Of a DNA stretch of 25,189 bases, positions 8,199 through 15,998 are shown one piece after another. Positions within the stretch are counted from its first letter, which is position 1. Every line of letters starts with the position of its first letter. This DNA is from JBMYQA01 sp049600855 (lineage in GTDB: Bacteria > Bacteroidota > Bacteroidia > Cytophagales > Flammeovirgaceae), in contig JBMYQA010000061.1 in the NCBI GenBank assembly GCA_049600855.1, positions 1 through 25,189 of the forward strand, in the 5' to 3' direction. Position numbers and translations under genes: made by a program. Below the pieces are notes generated by a model, which was given only the letters and a program-made list of their open reading frames with translations, had not been told where the DNA came from and made no database searches.

Positions 8199-11100
8199 GC
8201 TCCATTTTTACATTTGAGTTAAAAACTTGGCTGCGTAAGCCCTTGCCCTATATTTTCTTTATCAGCTTATGGGGATTGGCTTTTCTCGTTACAGCGATTC
8301 CACAATTACCTATTGGCAACAGTACGGGCAATACGTTAATCAATGCGCCCATCATCATTAGCAAAACGATACTGATATTGAGTGCAGTAGGGATGTTAAT
8401 GATCGCTGCCATTGCTTCTGCCTCGGTAATTAACGATTATGAATCGGGGTTTTCTAAAATTTATTACAGTTTACCGTTTAGCAAGTCACAATACTTTTTT
8501 GGGAAATACCTATCGGCATACGCGGTGCTCGTGCTCGTATTCTTGGCGATTCCCATCGGCGTGTTCAGTGCTTCGTACATGCCGTGGCTGAATTCAACGC
8601 AGCTAGGTGCATTCCAGTTTTGGCATTACCTACATCCTATACTACTCTGGTTGCTGCCGAGTTTATTCTTTTTTGGAAGTTTATTTTATGCCTTGGCGTG
8701 TCTTTTCAGAAATGCGCAGGTTGTTTATGTGGGTGGTATTTTATGCTACGTGCTGTACCTCATCAGCTATTTTTCCATTAGCCGATTCAGCGATTTTTCT
8801 GTCGCTGCAATCTTAGATCCTTTTGGCATTTTGACGGAAGAATACGTATCGAACTATTGGACAATCGAACAGCAAAATACCTTAGTAGTTCCATTTTCGG
8901 GTGCAGTTTTGCAAAACCGCTTGATGTATGGTTTAATTGGCGCAATTGTATTGGGCATCAGTTTTTATCGGTTTCGGTTGAAAGATTTTGCAAGTAATCT
9001 TGGAAAACGAAAGCAAGTAACTGTTGTAAAAACAATGAAGCCGTCTTTCCAGTTTATGCAGGAATTACCAGCGTCAAACCCCCACGTGCTGAGCTTAAAG
9101 CAACTATTTGCGCGTAGCTTCTTTGAGTTCAAGCTCACGGTAGCCAATCGGTTTTTCCTCATCATTCTTTTTGCCGCTTTTTTGCTGATTCTATTGACGA
9201 ACTGGTCGCTTTATGCCCAATTTGGTGTACCCATTGCCAAGCACACAGCAGCCATGATTGAAGCGAAAGAAGGGCCTTTTCCACTATTTATGTTGCTCAT
9301 TTTAGTCGTATACGCAGGTGATTTAGTGCATCGAGATCGCAAATATAAATTTGCTGGAATCAACGATGCTTTACCCATTTCAAATGAACTGTTGTTGGGG
9401 GCAAAACTCTTGAACCTATTCTACATTACCAGCTTGATGTTTTTTGCCATTATTGTTGCGGGTGTGCTCGTTCAATTAATGGATGGGTTTTACCACATTG
9501 ACTTTGGGCTCTATTTGATGGATAATTTTCTGTTTTCCCTGCCGATTTACTTCTTTTTTGCGATCATTATTTTCATCCTGCACATCGTTGCACCCAATGA
9601 ATACATAGGGCATGCCTTGGTGCTTATTTTTTGGCTGGTGAGAGGTGCCCTATTTTCATTAGGTTATGAAGATCATCTCGTACATTATGGAAGGTTACCC
9701 GAACATTTCTATTCTGAAATCAATGGCTTTTTTCCGTTTAGTCAAACCACAGCTTGGTTTTTTGTGTATTGGCTGTGTCCAACTATATTATTCATTTCCA
9801 TTGCGTTAAGGTTGTGGAAGCGCGGCGATCGAATGAATTTACTGGAGCGGTTTCGCAAAGCCAACCACAAAATGAGTCGCTGGGGTCTTGTTGGGATCGG
9901 TCTACTTTGGCTATTGGTAGGAAGTTTTCTGTATTACCAAACAGTGGTCGTAAATGATAGTCTAAGTAAATTGGAGTTAACGGGTTTAATGGAAGCGAAA
10001 AAAGAGCAATATGAAGGCGTTTCTACTACTGTTCAACCAGAAGTAACACGCGTGAAAATTCAAGCCAAACACTTTCCTGAATCGCGAAAGCACGAATTTG
10101 AATTAGCTTATACCCTACGGAATGATTATGAAAGTGCCATTGACACCATCATCATCAATCTTCCGCCAAAAGATGCCTATGATTTTGAGATTGAAGCAAA
10201 CGCTTCGTTATTTCAACTCGTTGACGCAAATGAGCAGTTAGGCGTGTATTTTTTGAAACTTGCCAATAGCCTCCAAGCCGATGAAGCAATTACCATCAAC
10301 ATGACAATGAACCATCGCGTTTTAGCTTTTAATGATTTGGCATTTAAGCATCAACTGTTACCCAATCAAAGCTATTTTTCGATGGAAGACTTTCCGAAAA
10401 TCGGATTTGGAAATAGCTTCCTCAATACCGTTTATCAAGTGGACTGTCAGGTAAGTACTGCTTATCAGTTAGCTACTTCATTTCCCAGTAAGGAAACGAA
10501 ACTCAGCGAAGCGATAAAAAACATTCATTTTGGAGGTAAAGGAGCGGCAGCAGTCGGGTGGTATGTGATGAAAGAACATGAACAACTCGAATTTCAAGAA
10601 GGTGATTTTTCAGGCCGAGTGTTTTTCCAAACCGACTATGCGCAAAATGCAAAAATTGCTTTAGCTGCTGTTCAGCGCGTTTACAGAACTTTTCAACAAT
10701 ATGATTTACGCTATCCGAGCAATACCCTATCCATTGTTCAACAAGCAAGAGGGTATAAAAATAGCTTGAATACCCACATCGGCTTAATCGGGATTGATGA
10801 AGTATTTGGTTGGCTCATGAATGATTTGACAGAAGAAAATTTTGATTATTTCAGCTTTTACATTGCCCGAGAAATCATGAAAAGTCACCTCAACTATCAC
10901 TTAAGTAAAGAAAGGCAAGCACATCATCCCTTTTTAGTAGATGCCTTAGCTGAATATTTTGCCTATGATTTCATACATCAACAACATATTCCAGTAAAGC
11001 CTTACCTGAAACGGAGGCACAATGGCTATTTAAGTCAGCGCCCAGCGGTAAAAGACGAAAACACTCAGCGTATCTCAGCGAGTCATCATGCAGCAAAAGG

Positions 11101-11593
11101 TTTTTTCGCTTTGGTAGGTTTGGCAAATCATATGGGACAGGAATCATTTAATGAATTGTTTTATGATTTTATCCAACAATTATCGAATGGGGGATTGACT
11201 AAAGATCAATTTGAGCATTTCTTCGAGTTAGTGACGGAGAAAATGCCAAAAGCTTCGAGTTACTATCCTGAATTGGCGATGAAGAAGGTGTTGTTTTACG
11301 ATAATCGGATTGAATCCGCTGAGGTTGAAGCCCAAGGCGATCAGTTTATCAGTCGCATTCAAGTAAATCATAAATTGATTGAAGGTGAAGTGAGTCGAGA
11401 ACAAGCAGAGGTCTATGAAATACAACTGCTCAATCAGGATGGGAAAATGATAAAAACAGTCAAAAGTGCTTTGCATTCAGGGTTAAATACCGTTGAAGTA
11501 ATTAGTACAGAAAAACCTACCATCATTGAACTAGATCCGCAGTATACCGTAATGGATTTGAATCGGAATAATAATCGTTTAGTGCATTATTGA
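8195..11593 (+). CDS. ABC-2 type permease fused to a degenerate M1-peptidase-like domain
   Basis: The protein has 1132 residues. About residues 1-590 carry roughly 13 membrane helices in two ABC-2-like halves (about 18-260 and 318-585). The rest is a large extracytoplasmic region whose layout follows the ABC permease/M1 aminopeptidase fusions of Bacteroidota: a beta-rich part, then a gluzincin-like helical part. In active M1 enzymes zinc is held by HExxH-x18-E. The matching place reads REIMKSH (R892, E893, K896) followed by VDALAEY, with V915 at the third ligand position and D916 beside it. All three zinc ligands therefore appear lost, and the domain is probably not a peptidase. The gene overlaps the ATPase gene by 4 bp. 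The export substrate cannot be read from the sequence. The domain may bind peptide or envelope components. Confidence 0.85.
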   Translation: MSSIFTFELKTWLRKPLPYIFFISLWGLAFLVTAIPQLPIGNSTGNTLINAPIIISKTILILSAVGMLMIAAIASASVINDYESGFSKIYYSLPFSKSQYFFGKYLSAYAVLVLVFLAIPIGVFSASYMPWLNSTQLGAFQFWHYLHPILLWLLPSLFFFGSLFYALACLFRNAQVVYVGGILCYVLYLISYFSISRFSDFSVAAILDPFGILTEEYVSNYWTIEQQNTLVVPFSGAVLQNRLMYGLIGAIVLGISFYRFRLKDFASNLGKRKQVTVVKTMKPSFQFMQELPASNPHVLSLKQLFARSFFEFKLTVANRFFLIILFAAFLLILLTNWSLYAQFGVPIAKHTAAMIEAKEGPFPLFMLLILVVYAGDLVHRDRKYKFAGINDALPISNELLLGAKLLNLFYITSLMFFAIIVAGVLVQLMDGFYHIDFGLYLMDNFLFSLPIYFFFAIIIFILHIVAPNEYIGHALVLIFWLVRGALFSLGYEDHLVHYGRLPEHFYSEINGFFPFSQTTAWFFVYWLCPTILFISIALRLWKRGDRMNLLERFRKANHKMSRWGLVGIGLLWLLVGSFLYYQTVVVNDSLSKLELTGLMEAKKEQYEGVSTTVQPEVTRVKIQAKHFPESRKHEFELAYTLRNDYESAIDTIIINLPPKDAYDFEIEANASLFQLVDANEQLGVYFLKLANSLQADEAITINMTMNHRVLAFNDLAFKHQLLPNQSYFSMEDFPKIGFGNSFLNTVYQVDCQVSTAYQLATSFPSKETKLSEAIKNIHFGGKGAAAVGWYVMKEHEQLEFQEGDFSGRVFFQTDYAQNAKIALAAVQRVYRTFQQYDLRYPSNTLSIVQQARGYKNSLNTHIGLIGIDEVFGWLMNDLTEENFDYFSFYIAREIMKSHLNYHLSKERQAHHPFLVDALAEYFAYDFIHQQHIPVKPYLKRRHNGYLSQRPAVKDENTQRISASHHAAKGFFALVGLANHMGQESFNELFYDFIQQLSNGGLTKDQFEHFFELVTEKMPKASSYYPELAMKKVLFYDNRIESAEVEAQGDQFISRIQVNHKLIEGEVSREQAEVYEIQLLNQDGKMIKTVKSALHSGLNTVEVISTEKPTIIELDPQYTVMDLNRNNNRLVHY

Positions 11594-11598
11594 TCGTA

Positions 11599-11638
11599 TT
11601 TCCCATAAAGTTGAGTACAAACCCAACTTTATGGGAAA
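11599..11638. repeat. Perfect 15-bp inverted repeat after the ABC permease gene
   Basis: TTTCCCATAAAGTTG (11599-11613) pairs perfectly with 11624-11638 across a 10-nt loop (AGTACAAACC), starting 5 bp after the stop codon. No T-run follows on either strand. It would still form a very stable hairpin at the end of the operon, acting as a factor-assisted terminator or 3' end protector. The rest of the 255-bp gap up to 11849 shows nothing convincing. Confidence 0.6.
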
Positions 11639-11848
11639 GAATTGAACAAAAATTAGCTGCCTACTGTTCTGCCTATAATCGAAAGAGTCGAAAGTTGATA
11701 CCACCCTATTTACCACAGAATTCCTACCAACATGCTGCATGCGGGATCATTCACCCACTCATCAGGATAGAGTACTGAGCTGGAAGCACATACTTTCTAT
11801 CGTAGAGTGAACCTATTTTTTGATTTTCAACCCAATGCAATGACTCTT

Positions 11849-13594
11849 ATGAAAAAATGTGTTACCCTTTTTATTCTTTGCTGTATCACTTTCTCAACAG
11901 CAATCGCTCAAACAAGTATTGGTACCCGTACTGCACCTTTAATACCTGGTGGTTATGCAATTACAGGAGAGGCAACCTTAGAAGCATTTGATGATGGTTC
12001 CTTAACGCTTAGTTTATCGAGTGACTTTGACACCCCATCAGGGCCAGATGTTCGTATTTATCTTTCTAACACCGTTTCGATTACTGGGGCGATCCAAATT
12101 GTAAACCTGACAGCCATTAATCATTTTAGTGGTGCTCGCACATTTAATCTGCCTTCGAACGTTGGAATTAACGATTATAAATATATCGTTTTCTACTGTC
12201 TCCAATTTAACCAACTCTGGGCTTCAGGAGATTTTGGTGAGCCGCTAGCTATGGATTTTATGTGTGAAGCTAGCACTACAGCAGGTAGTAATGGAGTGAG
12301 TGCTGTAGATATTTGCCCAAATGATGGAAGTGCAAACTTTATTTTATTTACGAATAGCATCAATGCAGAAGTAGGAGAGCACTATGCTTATTTGATTACC
12401 GATAAAGATGAAATACTTGAGCGAGTAGTGATGGCAAGCTCATTCGATTTTGAAGGCTCTACAACCGATGAACAGCGTGTTTATGGTATTCATTACGATG
12501 GAGATCTTAATCCTATGGTTGGGCAACATCGCATGCAAACTACCGCGTCAGGTTGTTATGAGCATTCCAGCGGAACTACATTTTTGCAGATCACGAAGAA
12601 TAACTGTAGTCCAATGTTCGATTGTTTGGAAAGTGTAACTGCTACGACTAATTGGGTGACAGAAGTCGATATTTGCCCAACCGATGGCGCAGATGATTTC
12701 ATTGAATTGCTAAATAATGCTGGTGAGCTGCCTAGTGACGGTCATTATGCGTATTTGCTCACCGATAGCAATGAGGTTTTATTAGAAGTGATTACCGATA
12801 CCGTTTATAATTTTGAAGGTTCAGGAGATGGTACAAATAGAGTTTATGGCATAAGCTATGATGGCGATTTAAATGCGCTGATTGGTGAAAATCGCATGCA
12901 AACTACCGCTTCAGGTTGCTATACCCATTCAGGAGAAAATACCTTTTTAACGATTACCAAAACCGCTTGCTTTGAATGTGTTGAAAGTTTAACAGCAACA
13001 CATGCTTGGGTTACTCAAGTCGATATTTGTGCCACGGATGGAATGGCTGATCACGTTTTTCTCCAAAATAACATTTCAACTCCTCCAGGAGATCATTATG
13101 TGTTTTTATTGACGGATGAGCATGAAGTGCTTCAGGAAATCATTATGGATACGACTTATAACTTTGAAGGAACAGGTACAGCAGAGCAACGCGTTTATGG
13201 CATGAGCTATTCAGGCCAAATTGATGCAAAAATTGGTGAAAACCGTAAAAATACAACAGCCTCCATGTGTTACGAACATTCAGGTGATAATCTGTTCATT
13301 ACCATCAACAAAACGGCTGCCTGTGTCACCTCACTCGAAACAGATAAGTTTGGCGCACAAATCAAGGTATTCCCAAATCCAGCAGCTACTCAATTCACGC
13401 TGGAAATTACAGGAACTTTTAGTCCTAAAGCGATGCAAATCATCAATGTGTTAGGAAGTGTGGTGAAATCTGGCAAAACACAACCTGCTACGCAATTACA
13501 GATTGATGTGAGTGACTTGGAGATTGGAAGCTATTTACTACGTTTATCAGATGGCGAACAGTGGGTGAGTAGGAGGATTCAGGTGGTGAGGTAA
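11849..13594 (+). CDS. Secreted DM13-domain protein with three Cys-rich tandem repeats and a T9SS sorting domain
   Basis: From ATG 11849 the protein has 581 residues. MKKCVTLFILCCITFSTAIAQ is a clear signal peptide. Earlier in-frame starts at 11807 (GTG) and 11840 (ATG) are possible but only add residues in front of it. Residues about 22-135 match a DM13 domain (SGPDVRIYLS, a NLP turn, then YCLQFNQLWASGDF), proposed to have a redox or electron-transfer role. Three imperfect repeats follow at about residues 150-269, 270-387 and 388-493, each with VDIC near the start, a RVYG...Y.G middle and TTAS.CY.HSG near the end. The last 75 or so residues (VFPNPAATQF ... GSYLLRLSDG) are a type A T9SS C-terminal sorting domain. 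The protein should therefore cross the outer membrane and be attached to the surface or released. Its role is unknown. Confidence 0.88.
   Translation: MKKCVTLFILCCITFSTAIAQTSIGTRTAPLIPGGYAITGEATLEAFDDGSLTLSLSSDFDTPSGPDVRIYLSNTVSITGAIQIVNLTAINHFSGARTFNLPSNVGINDYKYIVFYCLQFNQLWASGDFGEPLAMDFMCEASTTAGSNGVSAVDICPNDGSANFILFTNSINAEVGEHYAYLITDKDEILERVVMASSFDFEGSTTDEQRVYGIHYDGDLNPMVGQHRMQTTASGCYEHSSGTTFLQITKNNCSPMFDCLESVTATTNWVTEVDICPTDGADDFIELLNNAGELPSDGHYAYLLTDSNEVLLEVITDTVYNFEGSGDGTNRVYGISYDGDLNALIGENRMQTTASGCYTHSGENTFLTITKTACFECVESLTATHAWVTQVDICATDGMADHVFLQNNISTPPGDHYVFLLTDEHEVLQEIIMDTTYNFEGTGTAEQRVYGMSYSGQIDAKIGENRKNTTASMCYEHSGDNLFITINKTAACVTSLETDKFGAQIKVFPNPAATQFTLEITGTFSPKAMQIINVLGSVVKSGKTQPATQLQIDVSDLEIGSYLLRLSDGEQWVSRRIQVVR
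12296..13327 (+). repeat. Three tandem coding repeats of about 118-120 residues
   Basis: Units start at about 12296, 12656 and 13010. The VDIC cysteines are at codons 12314, 12674 and 13028, giving spacings of 360 and 354 bp. Each unit has paired cysteines (DIC, CY and a final C) and the shared blocks RVYG, TTAS and THSG/EHSG. The last unit has Gly-to-Met in front of CY and lacks the linker seen between the first units. Confidence 0.85.
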
Positions 13595-13616
13595 TTTTAA
13601 TACCCTAAATATTGCT

Positions 13617-13639
13617 GGTGCAGGACTTAGTCCTGTACC
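13617..13639. repeat. Inverted repeat between convergent genes
   Basis: An 11-bp arm, GGTGCAGGACT (13617-13627), faces AGTCCTGTACC (13629-13639) across one base, with one G-T wobble. As RNA it would fold as an 8-bp stem with a 7-nt loop. It lies between the ends of the DM13 gene (+) and the MATE gene (-), and could act as a bidirectional terminator, though neither side has a T-run. A second, weaker pair, CGCCA/TGGCG, is at 13667-13686. Confidence 0.45.
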
Positions 13640-13740
13640 TATAAATCAACTAAAAAGACTTGAGGTCGCCATTTTTGTATCTGGCGCAGTGCCCTCATTC
13701 TTCAAATTTACAGAAATACAAATAAGATTTGAATGCCCAC

Positions 13741-15129
13741 TTAATCCTCAGAAACTACTACCTTTTCCTTTTGTAACGTTGAGCTAGCCATTCGCTGATT
13801 CAAAACCTTAAACTCTTGCATGAGCAACCAAATCGTGAGCAGAGCAGCAAAAAACTCAGCAATGGGAAAGGCATAAATGATCCCCTGCCAACTAAAGTAG
13901 ATGGGTAGGATGAGCACCATAGGAATGACTAAAATCGCATACTTAAAAACCAGTTGAATGATGGCTAATTTGGGCTTATTAATGGATTGAAATAAGGCAA
14001 CACTAATCATTTCTAAAGCCAATAATGGCGCAAGGGCAATCACCATATTCAGCGCATAAGGCGTGTGCTCAATGATAAACGGCTCATCCGTAAAGAGGTG
14101 AATAAACCAGTGTGAAGTAGACACAATCCCGATCACTAGTACCAAGCACGTTAGCATGGAATAGTTGAGTGCGGTTTTTATTGATTTTTTCACTCGATCC
14201 ATGTTATTTGCTCCATAGCTGTACCCAACAATGGGTCTAAATCCTGCTTCTACCGCCATAATTGGGATGAAAAATAGCATATAAAATCGGTTGATGATGC
14301 CATAAATGGCTACGCCGTTTTCTTTACCATATTTGAATAAGGAATAATTCAGTACAATAATCATGGCACTCATCACGACTTGGTTGGCTAAGGCGCTGAT
14401 GCCAATGCCTAACATTTCCTTTACAATGGGCCAATTGAGTTTAAAATACTTTTTCTGAATGGTAATGGCTTCTTTTCCGCTCAGGAAAAAGCGCAACATC
14501 AATGCGGTTTCTACCATAAATGCAAGTGTGGTGGCAATTGCTGCTCCTTCAATTCCCCAGTCCAGTGCAATAATGAAAATCGGATCTAAAATAATATTGA
14601 TGACGGCACTGATCATGGAGAACTTCATGGAAGTTTGAGTCTTGCCCAAGGCATTAATCACCCCGCGTGCCATGGAGTTGAATGTAAGAAAAGGAATGCC
14701 TGCTACCAGCACAATTCGGAAATAGGCAACTGCATGTGGATAAATAGCTCCGCGAGCACCAAACAGCGTTAAAGCTTCTTTTTCCAATAGCCAACCCACT
14801 CCCATCATCACGAAGCTGAAGATGAGCGAAAATACGATCTGATTGCCAAATACATGAGATGCTTTCGCTTCATCCTTGGCACCCAACGCTCTCGAAATGA
14901 TGGAGCTTCCGCCGACTCCTAATACATAACCCATTGCTGCGATCAGCACGGATACAGGGCCTGCAATGGCTACCGCAGCAATGGCTAAGGGGCCAATAAA
15001 CTTTCCAACAAATAGGGTATCGGTGAGATTATAGATGGTAATGGCAACAAAGCCAATGGATGCGGGAATGCCTAGCTTAATCAATAACTTCCCAATATTC
15101 TCGGTGCCGAGTTGTGCGGTCTTTTGCAT
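13741..15129 (-). CDS. MATE-family efflux transporter
   Basis: The protein has 462 residues, a usual MATE length, with about twelve hydrophobic helices in two homologous halves. Typical features are GIPASIGFVAITIYNLTDTLFVG near the N-terminus, the GVGGSSIISRALGA segment, and EAGFRPIVGYSYGAN at the start of the second half. MATE proteins are inner-membrane, Na+- or H+-driven exporters of small, often cationic or amphiphilic compounds. It is the last gene of the minus-strand NRPS operon, 82 bp after the type II thioesterase gene, and is therefore the likely exporter or self-resistance pump for the peptide. That role is inferred from position. The short C-terminal tail after the last helix (VLNQRMASSTLQKEKVVVSED) is polar and ordinary. 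Confidence 0.92.
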   Translation of the reverse strand: MQKTAQLGTENIGKLLIKLGIPASIGFVAITIYNLTDTLFVGKFIGPLAIAAVAIAGPVSVLIAAMGYVLGVGGSSIISRALGAKDEAKASHVFGNQIVFSLIFSFVMMGVGWLLEKEALTLFGARGAIYPHAVAYFRIVLVAGIPFLTFNSMARGVINALGKTQTSMKFSMISAVINIILDPIFIIALDWGIEGAAIATTLAFMVETALMLRFFLSGKEAITIQKKYFKLNWPIVKEMLGIGISALANQVVMSAMIIVLNYSLFKYGKENGVAIYGIINRFYMLFFIPIMAVEAGFRPIVGYSYGANNMDRVKKSIKTALNYSMLTCLVLVIGIVSTSHWFIHLFTDEPFIIEHTPYALNMVIALAPLLALEMISVALFQSINKPKLAIIQLVFKYAILVIPMVLILPIYFSWQGIIYAFPIAEFFAALLTIWLLMQEFKVLNQRMASSTLQKEKVVVSED

Positions 15130-15211
15130 TTGAAATAATAGGTTTAATGAGAAAGTTAGAGACTGTTTGAGTTTGAAGGGTTAAACTAGGCTTTTCCACA
15201 TCCTAACGTCA

Positions 15212-15922
15212 TCACCTGCTTACGCGAGAAGTCTTTATGTGATTCAGCATCCATTTTAGAATGGTTTCTTCATGATCATAAATGAAGAAATGCGCTCCAG
15301 AAAGCACTTTTACTTCGATCGGAAAGCTTGTTTCATCTTGCCATGCTTGAGCCTCTGCTAAGGTAATTTCTTCCTCAGTACCAATAGCCACCGAAATTGG
15401 AATGGGCAATTTCTCTAATACTTGATGCGCATACGTATCAACGATTTGGAAATCAGCTCTTAAAACAGGTTCGAAGAAATCAAATAACTCTTGGTTCGAG
15501 AGCACTTCTTCAGGAACGCCTCCTAATTCCCGCAATTCATTTTTAAAATCTTCTTTAGCCAGTAAATGACGATTCTTCTTTGTATCTGCTACAGCGGGCC
15601 CCATTCGGCCTGTAAAAAACAAGTGTTGCGGTAAGGGCAATGCCTGTTTGATCATTTTGTGCACCAATAAATAACCTACCAAGGTACCCATGCTGTGCCC
15701 ATAGATCACATAAGGCGAGGAAAGTTGATTTTTGAGTTGATTAAATACATCAGTAACCAATGCATGCACGTCTGTACACAGTGATTCTTGTATTCGGGCT
15801 CCCCTGCCTGGCAATTCAATCGGAATGATATTCAACTCCGCAGGCGCTTTTTGTTGATAACCTCGGTATGAATATTTATTTCCGCCAGCAAAGGGCAAAC
15901 AAAACACATTAATTTTCTCCAT
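15212..15922 (-). CDS. Type II (editing) thioesterase of the NRPS operon
   Basis: The protein has 236 residues, an alpha/beta-hydrolase of the GrsT/SrfA-TEII group. The LPFAGGNKYSY opening, PIELPGRGAR, the nucleophile elbow GHSMG (S77) and SGAHFFIYDH (H211) are all present. Stand-alone type II thioesterases act in the cytoplasm and remove acetyl groups or stalled aminoacyl groups from NRPS carrier proteins. The usual catalytic Asp sits in a GxxD motif about 26 residues before the His. Here that segment reads GTEEEI (181-186), so the acid may be Glu. The gene lies 76 bp after the beta-hydroxylase gene, with a strong hairpin in between whose arm ends 21 nt before the ATG. Confidence 0.93.
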   Translation of the reverse strand: MEKINVFCLPFAGGNKYSYRGYQQKAPAELNIIPIELPGRGARIQESLCTDVHALVTDVFNQLKNQLSSPYVIYGHSMGTLVGYLLVHKMIKQALPLPQHLFFTGRMGPAVADTKKNRHLLAKEDFKNELRELGGVPEEVLSNQELFDFFEPVLRADFQIVDTYAHQVLEKLPIPISVAIGTEEEITLAEAQAWQDETSFPIEVKVLSGAHFFIYDHEETILKWMLNHIKTSRVSR

Positions 15923-15943
15923 TGTTGATTTATTCGTTTGGGA

Positions 15944-15990
15944 GGTATATTCCGCACAATGGATTTGCCCATAGAAATGCGGAATATACC
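15944..15990 (-). repeat. Intercistronic 13-bp inverted repeat between beta-hydroxylase and thioesterase genes
   Basis: GGTATATTCCGCA (15944-15956) and TGCGGAATATACC (15978-15990) are perfect reverse complements around a 21-nt loop. That loop holds a further short ATGG/CCAT pair. It begins 8 nt after the hydroxylase stop and ends 21 nt before the thioesterase start on the transcribed strand. There is no T-run, so a role in mRNA processing, stability or translation is more likely than full termination. Confidence 0.6.
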
Positions 15991-15998
15991 GTTGGGAA

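Noticed and set aside
11590..11778. A 62-codon plus-strand ORF starting at TTG across the ABC permease stop
   Set aside because: It translates straight through the 15-bp inverted repeat, has a poor start and resembles no family. Treated as noise.
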